Shown here piece by piece: positions 53,481-56,681 of a stretch of DNA of 56,681 bases (its first letter is position 1; every line of letters begins with the position of its first letter). This DNA comes from Thalassovita aquimarina. GTDB lineage: Bacteria > Pseudomonadota > Alphaproteobacteria > Rhodobacterales > Rhodobacteraceae. The stretch lies in NCBI RefSeq assembly GCF_018219815.1, contig NZ_JADMKU010000025.1, positions 1-56,681 on the forward strand. The letters are read 5' to 3'. The notes below the pieces were generated by a model, which saw only the letters and a program-made list of their open reading frames with translations, did no database searches and had not been told where the DNA came from. The position numbers were made by a program, and so were the translations under genes.

Positions 53481-55301
53481 ATGGCACGTATTCCTTTGCT
53501 TCAACTGAACGACATCTCGCTGACCTTCGGCGGCGATCCGGTGTTTCTCGATCTGTCTCTGGTGGTGCAGCCTGGCGAACGGGTGGCCTTGGTCGGGCGC
53601 AACGGGTCGGGGAAATCCACCCTGATGAAGGTGATGGCGGGGCTGGTCGAACCCGATCACGGCACCCGCGTGGTGCCGCCCGGCGTCAGTGTCGGGTATA
53701 TGGAACAAGAACCCGACATGGCGGGTTTTTCCACGCTGGGCGACTATGCCGCCAGCGGACTGGACGCGTCCGAGATGTACCGGGTGGAAATGGCCGGTGA
53801 AGGATTGAAATTCGATCCCGCGCGCCCGGTGGAAACCGCGTCGGGCGGGGAACGGCGGCGCGCGGCGCTGGCCAAGCTGATGGCCGAGGCGCCCGAGCTG
53901 ATGCTGCTGGACGAGCCAACCAACCACCTGGATATCGAGGCGATCGCCTGGCTGGAAAGCGAATTGCGCGAAACCCGCAAGGGGTTCGTGTTGATCAGCC
54001 ACGACCGGGCTTTCCTGCGTGCGCTGACGCGGGCGACCCTTTGGATCGACAGGGGAAGCGTTCGGCGGCAGGAAAGGGGATTCGAGGCGTTCGAAGCCTG
54101 GCGCGACAAGGTCTGGGAAGAAGAGGACATCGCGCGCCACAAGCTGGACCGCAAGATCAAGTCCGAGGGCCGCTGGGCCGTCGAGGGCATTTCGGCGCGG
54201 CGCAAGCGCAATCAGGGACGGCTGCGCAAGCTGCAGGAATTGCGTTCCGAACGCGCGGGGCAGATCAAGCGCCAGGGCGCGGCGGCGATGGATCTGTCCT
54301 CGGGCCCGAAATCGGGCCGCAAGGTTGTGGAAGCGAAAGACATTTCAAAGTCTTACGGCGACAAGGTGATCCTGAAGGATTTCTCGGTCAAGATCCAGCG
54401 CGGCGACCGGGTGGCCTTTGTCGGCCCCAACGGCGTGGGCAAGACGACGCTGTTGAAAATCCTGATGGGACAAGAGGCGCCGGACACGGGAACGGTCAGT
54501 CTTGGCACCAAGCTGATGCCGGCGATCTTCGATCAGAGCCGGGCGCAGCTGGACCCTGAAATGACCCTGTGGGACAGCCTGACCGGCGATCCCGATATGC
54601 GGGTGTCGGGCAAGGCCGACCAGGTTCTGGTGCGCGGCCAGCCGAAGCACGTGGTGGGGTACCTGAAGGAATTCCTGTTCGACGAAAGGCAGGCGCGCGC
54701 GGCGGTCAAGTCCTTGTCGGGCGGGGAAAAAGCGCGATTGCTGCTGGCCAAGCTGATGGCGAAGGAAAGTAACCTTCTGGTGCTTGATGAGCCGACCAAC
54801 GATCTGGACATCGAAACGCTGGACCTGTTGCAGGAACTGCTGGACGATTACGACGGCACCGTGCTTCTGGTCAGCCACGACAGGGATTTCCTCGACCGGG
54901 TGGCAAGCACGACCATCGCCATGGAAGGCGATGGCAGGGCGACCGTCTATGCTGGCGGATGGAGCGACTACCAGGCCCAGAGGGCCGAGCGCGAGCCGCA
55001 GGAAAAGAAAACAAAAGCAAAGCCTTCCGGGGAAAAGGTGAAGCAGGAATCGAGGCCGGAGTCCAAGCCCGCCGAGGGATTGTCCTTCACCGAAAAGCAC
55101 CGGCTGGAGGCATTGCCGTCCGTCATTGAGCGGCTGGAAGCGGAGATCGGCAAGCTGGAGGAATTCCTGATGGATCCGGAGCTTTTCAGCAAGGAACCGG
55201 TGAAATTCCAGAAGGCCACCGACGCACTGGTCGAACGGCAGCAGGCGCTGGCAGCGGCGGAAGAGGAATGGCTGGTACTGGAAGAAAAGGCCGACGGCTA
55301 G
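53481..55301 (+). CDS. uup: ABC-F family ATPase (Uup-like)
   Basis: This 606-residue soluble protein has two ABC domains joined by a linker. The first has Walker A VGRNGSGKSTLM (about 38), signature ASGGERRRA and DEPTNHLDIEA. The second has VGPNGVGKTTLLK (about 325), signature SLSGGEKARLL and DEPTNDLDIET. A C-terminal Lys/Glu-rich segment and a coiled coil (about 500-600) match Uup-type members. ABC-F proteins act on ribosomes to relieve stalling. The ATG at 53481 is chosen because MARIPLLQLNDI matches family starts. Confidence 0.93.
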   Translation: MARIPLLQLNDISLTFGGDPVFLDLSLVVQPGERVALVGRNGSGKSTLMKVMAGLVEPDHGTRVVPPGVSVGYMEQEPDMAGFSTLGDYAASGLDASEMYRVEMAGEGLKFDPARPVETASGGERRRAALAKLMAEAPELMLLDEPTNHLDIEAIAWLESELRETRKGFVLISHDRAFLRALTRATLWIDRGSVRRQERGFEAFEAWRDKVWEEEDIARHKLDRKIKSEGRWAVEGISARRKRNQGRLRKLQELRSERAGQIKRQGAAAMDLSSGPKSGRKVVEAKDISKSYGDKVILKDFSVKIQRGDRVAFVGPNGVGKTTLLKILMGQEAPDTGTVSLGTKLMPAIFDQSRAQLDPEMTLWDSLTGDPDMRVSGKADQVLVRGQPKHVVGYLKEFLFDERQARAAVKSLSGGEKARLLLAKLMAKESNLLVLDEPTNDLDIETLDLLQELLDDYDGTVLLVSHDRDFLDRVASTTIAMEGDGRATVYAGGWSDYQAQRAEREPQEKKTKAKPSGEKVKQESRPESKPAEGLSFTEKHRLEALPSVIERLEAEIGKLEEFLMDPELFSKEPVKFQKATDALVERQQALAAAEEEWLVLEEKADG

Positions 55302-55335
55302 GCGCCGCAGACCTTTATCGGCATTTGCGGCATTT

Positions 55336-55352
55336 GTAGCGGCAAACGCTAC
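55336..55352 (+). terminator. Hairpin after the ABC-F gene
   Basis: GTAGCG (55336-55341) and CGCTAC (55347-55352) form a perfect 6-bp stem with loop GCAAA, 34 nt after the ABC-F stop. There is no T run, so it is a weak terminator candidate. Confidence 0.3.
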
Positions 55353-55418
55353 GGATGGCCCGGCCGCCCGTTTCGGTGCATACTCGGCCCATAGCTGGGG
55401 CAGCACGGAGGGGGCGGG

Positions 55419-56189
55419 GTGATCAGGGGCGTGGTTCTGGATATCGCCGGTGTTCTCCATGAGGGCGATCATGCGGTGCCGGGCGCCGTCGAGGCGCTGC
55501 GCAAGCTGGAGCGCGCGGGATTGCCCGTCCGATACCTGACCAATTCGACCCGGAACCCGAAACGCAAGGTCGTGGCCAAGCTCGCCGCGATGGGATTTCC
55601 CGTGACCCCTGCAGAGGTACTGACACCGGCGGAAGCGGCCTGTGACTGGCTGCGGCGCGAAGGCTATGCGCCGCATCTGCTGGCCCATCCCGATCTGGAA
55701 GAAGATTTCGCGGACCTGCCCGGCGGCGACCGGACCGCCGTCGTGGTCGGCGATGCGGGGCCCAGTTTCACCTATGAGCGGATGAACGCGGCCTTCCGGG
55801 AACTGGCAAGGGGCGCGCCGTTTCTGGCGCTGGCGGCCAATCGCGTGTTCCGCGATGCGGATGGCGAATTGTTGCTCGACGCCGGGGCCTTCGTGCGGGC
55901 GCTGGAATATTCCAACGGCACCGAGGCGCGGCTGTTCGGCAAACCCGCGCCCGCGTTTTTCCACGCCGCCGCGCAGGGCATGAACTGCGATCCGGGCGAG
56001 GTGGTGATGATCGGCGACGACGCCGAAAGCGACGTCGCCGGGGCGCTCAAGGCCGGGCTGGGGGCCGCGTTCCTGGTGCGGACGGGGAAGTATCGCAGCG
56101 GCGATGAGGCGAGGTTCGCACCGCGCCCGACGGCGGTGGTGGCGGATGTTGCGGAGGCGGTTGAGGTTGTGTTGAGACGGTGGGGGTAG
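55419..56189 (+). CDS. LHPP-like HAD-IIA phosphatase
   Basis: The 256-residue HAD superfamily protein is close in layout to the phospholysine/phosphohistidine inorganic pyrophosphate phosphatase LHPP. Motif I is VVLDIAGVLHEG (nucleophile Asp8, with Ala where the usual second Asp sits, as LHPP has Ser), motif II is YLTNSTRNPKR, motif III is LFGKPAPAFFHAA, and motif IV is MIGDDAESDVAGALKAG. A protein histidine phosphatase or pyrophosphatase activity is possible. The start GTG follows a GGAGGGG ribosome-binding site. Confidence 0.85.
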   Translation: MIRGVVLDIAGVLHEGDHAVPGAVEALRKLERAGLPVRYLTNSTRNPKRKVVAKLAAMGFPVTPAEVLTPAEAACDWLRREGYAPHLLAHPDLEEDFADLPGGDRTAVVVGDAGPSFTYERMNAAFRELARGAPFLALAANRVFRDADGELLLDAGAFVRALEYSNGTEARLFGKPAPAFFHAAAQGMNCDPGEVVMIGDDAESDVAGALKAGLGAAFLVRTGKYRSGDEARFAPRPTAVVADVAEAVEVVLRRWG

Positions 56190-56608
56190 GGGCTTTGGCG
56201 GCTTTTCGTTTGCTTTGCAGGGATTGATGCCTGCCTGCACGAAGCGGCCTTTCGTCTATATGGCAGAGAATGACCGCTTTCAGCCCAATGCGGTCGTACA
56301 CCTGGCGAATAGTAAACCGAGTGATCACATGCAGGTTTGGCGGGAAGTGGACTTTCTCTGCGGGCGCGAGCCAGACAGGCCACCGGGCGGAAAGCCGACG
56401 TTCAGGCAGCAGCAAATCTGGGTTCCGCTCTGCACTGCTGCATGACGGCTTCGAGCCCAAACTACGTATTCATGACCCACCCAGAATCCTTCGCGAGGGG
56501 CTAACACCGGCCATTCACTGCAATGAGTCTCAATGATCACTTTGCATACCCGTAAAGTGGCTGCAACATGGTGCGGTTGGCGTTCTATTTGGGGAATGTC
56601 GTTTACTA
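56190..56608. other. Non-coding stretch before the right-hand IS element
   Basis: About 420 bases hold no convincing gene on either strand. The base composition is lower in GC than the rest. The segment around 56490-56540 (GGCCATTCACTGCAATGAGT and nearby) resembles non-coding intergenic remnants that I recall being common in Rhodobacteraceae. The IS5-type element begins at 56609. Confidence 0.45.
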
Positions 56609-56681
56609 GGGTCAGGACTCATAGCCAATAGATGACGGTTGCAGCGAGCGCGATTGCGGAGAGGAAGACCTTCGGGCACCT
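56609..56681 (-). mobile_element. IS5-family (IS427-like) insertion sequence, 3' end only
   Basis: The inverted repeat GGGTCAGGACTCATA (56609-56623) is preceded by TA. On the minus strand the coding end 56681-56619 reads RCPKVFLSAIALAATVIYWL and stop. I recognise this as the C-terminus of the IS5/IS427-type transposases whose N-terminus begins MSDLFW, as at 1-19. The two ends are in the same orientation. The interior lies outside the window. Confidence 0.8.

Noticed and set aside
56215-56540. Several short open frames before the right IS end
   Set aside because: No ribosome-binding site or family resemblance. The stretch looks like degraded intergenic DNA.
1-56681. Composite transposon bounded by the two IS ends
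   Set aside because: The segment holds essential housekeeping genes and typical chromosomal order. A contig between repeats is more likely.
1-56681. CRISPR array, phage genes or restriction-modification locus
   Set aside because: No regularly spaced direct repeats, cas genes, phage structural genes or methyltransferase-endonuclease pairs were seen.

Overview
The window looks like chromosomal DNA of a high-GC alphaproteobacterium of the Rhodobacteraceae (Roseobacter/Rhodobacter) type. This rests on gene order and family content: the yceD-rpmF-plsX-fabH-ihfA-merR block, a SPOR protein-nagZ-scpA-scpB block, an edd-eda pair, a DUF2927 lipoprotein beside a MoxR/CoxE pair, a HesB-type Fe-S carrier divergent from dgt, and an imuA-imuB-dnaE2 cassette. 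No database search was possible. Family calls come from motifs and remembered homologues.

Left to right: 1-82 is the 5' end of an IS5-family (IS427-like) element, followed by tRNA-Phe(GAA). 433-5757 (minus) is the SOS mutasome imuA-imuB-dnaE2 with a probable LexA box. 6084-11992 holds two small membrane proteins around a tamA-tamB outer-membrane assembly operon. 12085-15209 is a divergent zinc-uptake locus (znuA / zur-znuC-znuB) with two Zur-like boxes. 15266-20289 has a DUF302 protein and a three-gene MacB-like ABC exporter. 20360-22816 is the Entner-Doudoroff pair eda/edd. 23168-30152 has a lipoprotein, an rRNA methyltransferase coupled to a PIN protein, an M48 protease, and a CoxE/small membrane protein/DUF2927/MoxR cluster.

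30333-37189 carries dksA, a flavin monooxygenase, xthA, a cytochrome c, an erpA/iscA-type gene, dgt and a CPA1 antiporter. 37359-42847 carries argS, the SPOR protein, nagZ, scpA, scpB and a 59-aa basic protein. 42798-46786 (minus) has an MFS transporter, a frameshifted M23 peptidase, a double-length dCTP deaminase and a crotonase. 47029-51408 (minus) has tRNA-Pro(GGG) and the merR/ihfA/fabH/plsX/rpmF/yceD block. 51496-56189 carries bamE, olsB, hsp20 (with a candidate FnrL box), an ABC-F ATPase and an LHPP-like phosphatase. The last 73 bases are the 3' end of an IS5-family transposase.

Most of the window is ordinary housekeeping DNA, and no phage, CRISPR or classical defence locus is visible. 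The more interesting points are: matching IS ends in the same orientation closing both sides of the window; regulatory inverted repeats, including a three-arm GCGTCAG array before the DUF2927 gene; a homopolymer frameshift in the M23 peptidase; a MoxR/VWA module with a small membrane protein; and several short genes that length cut-offs miss.
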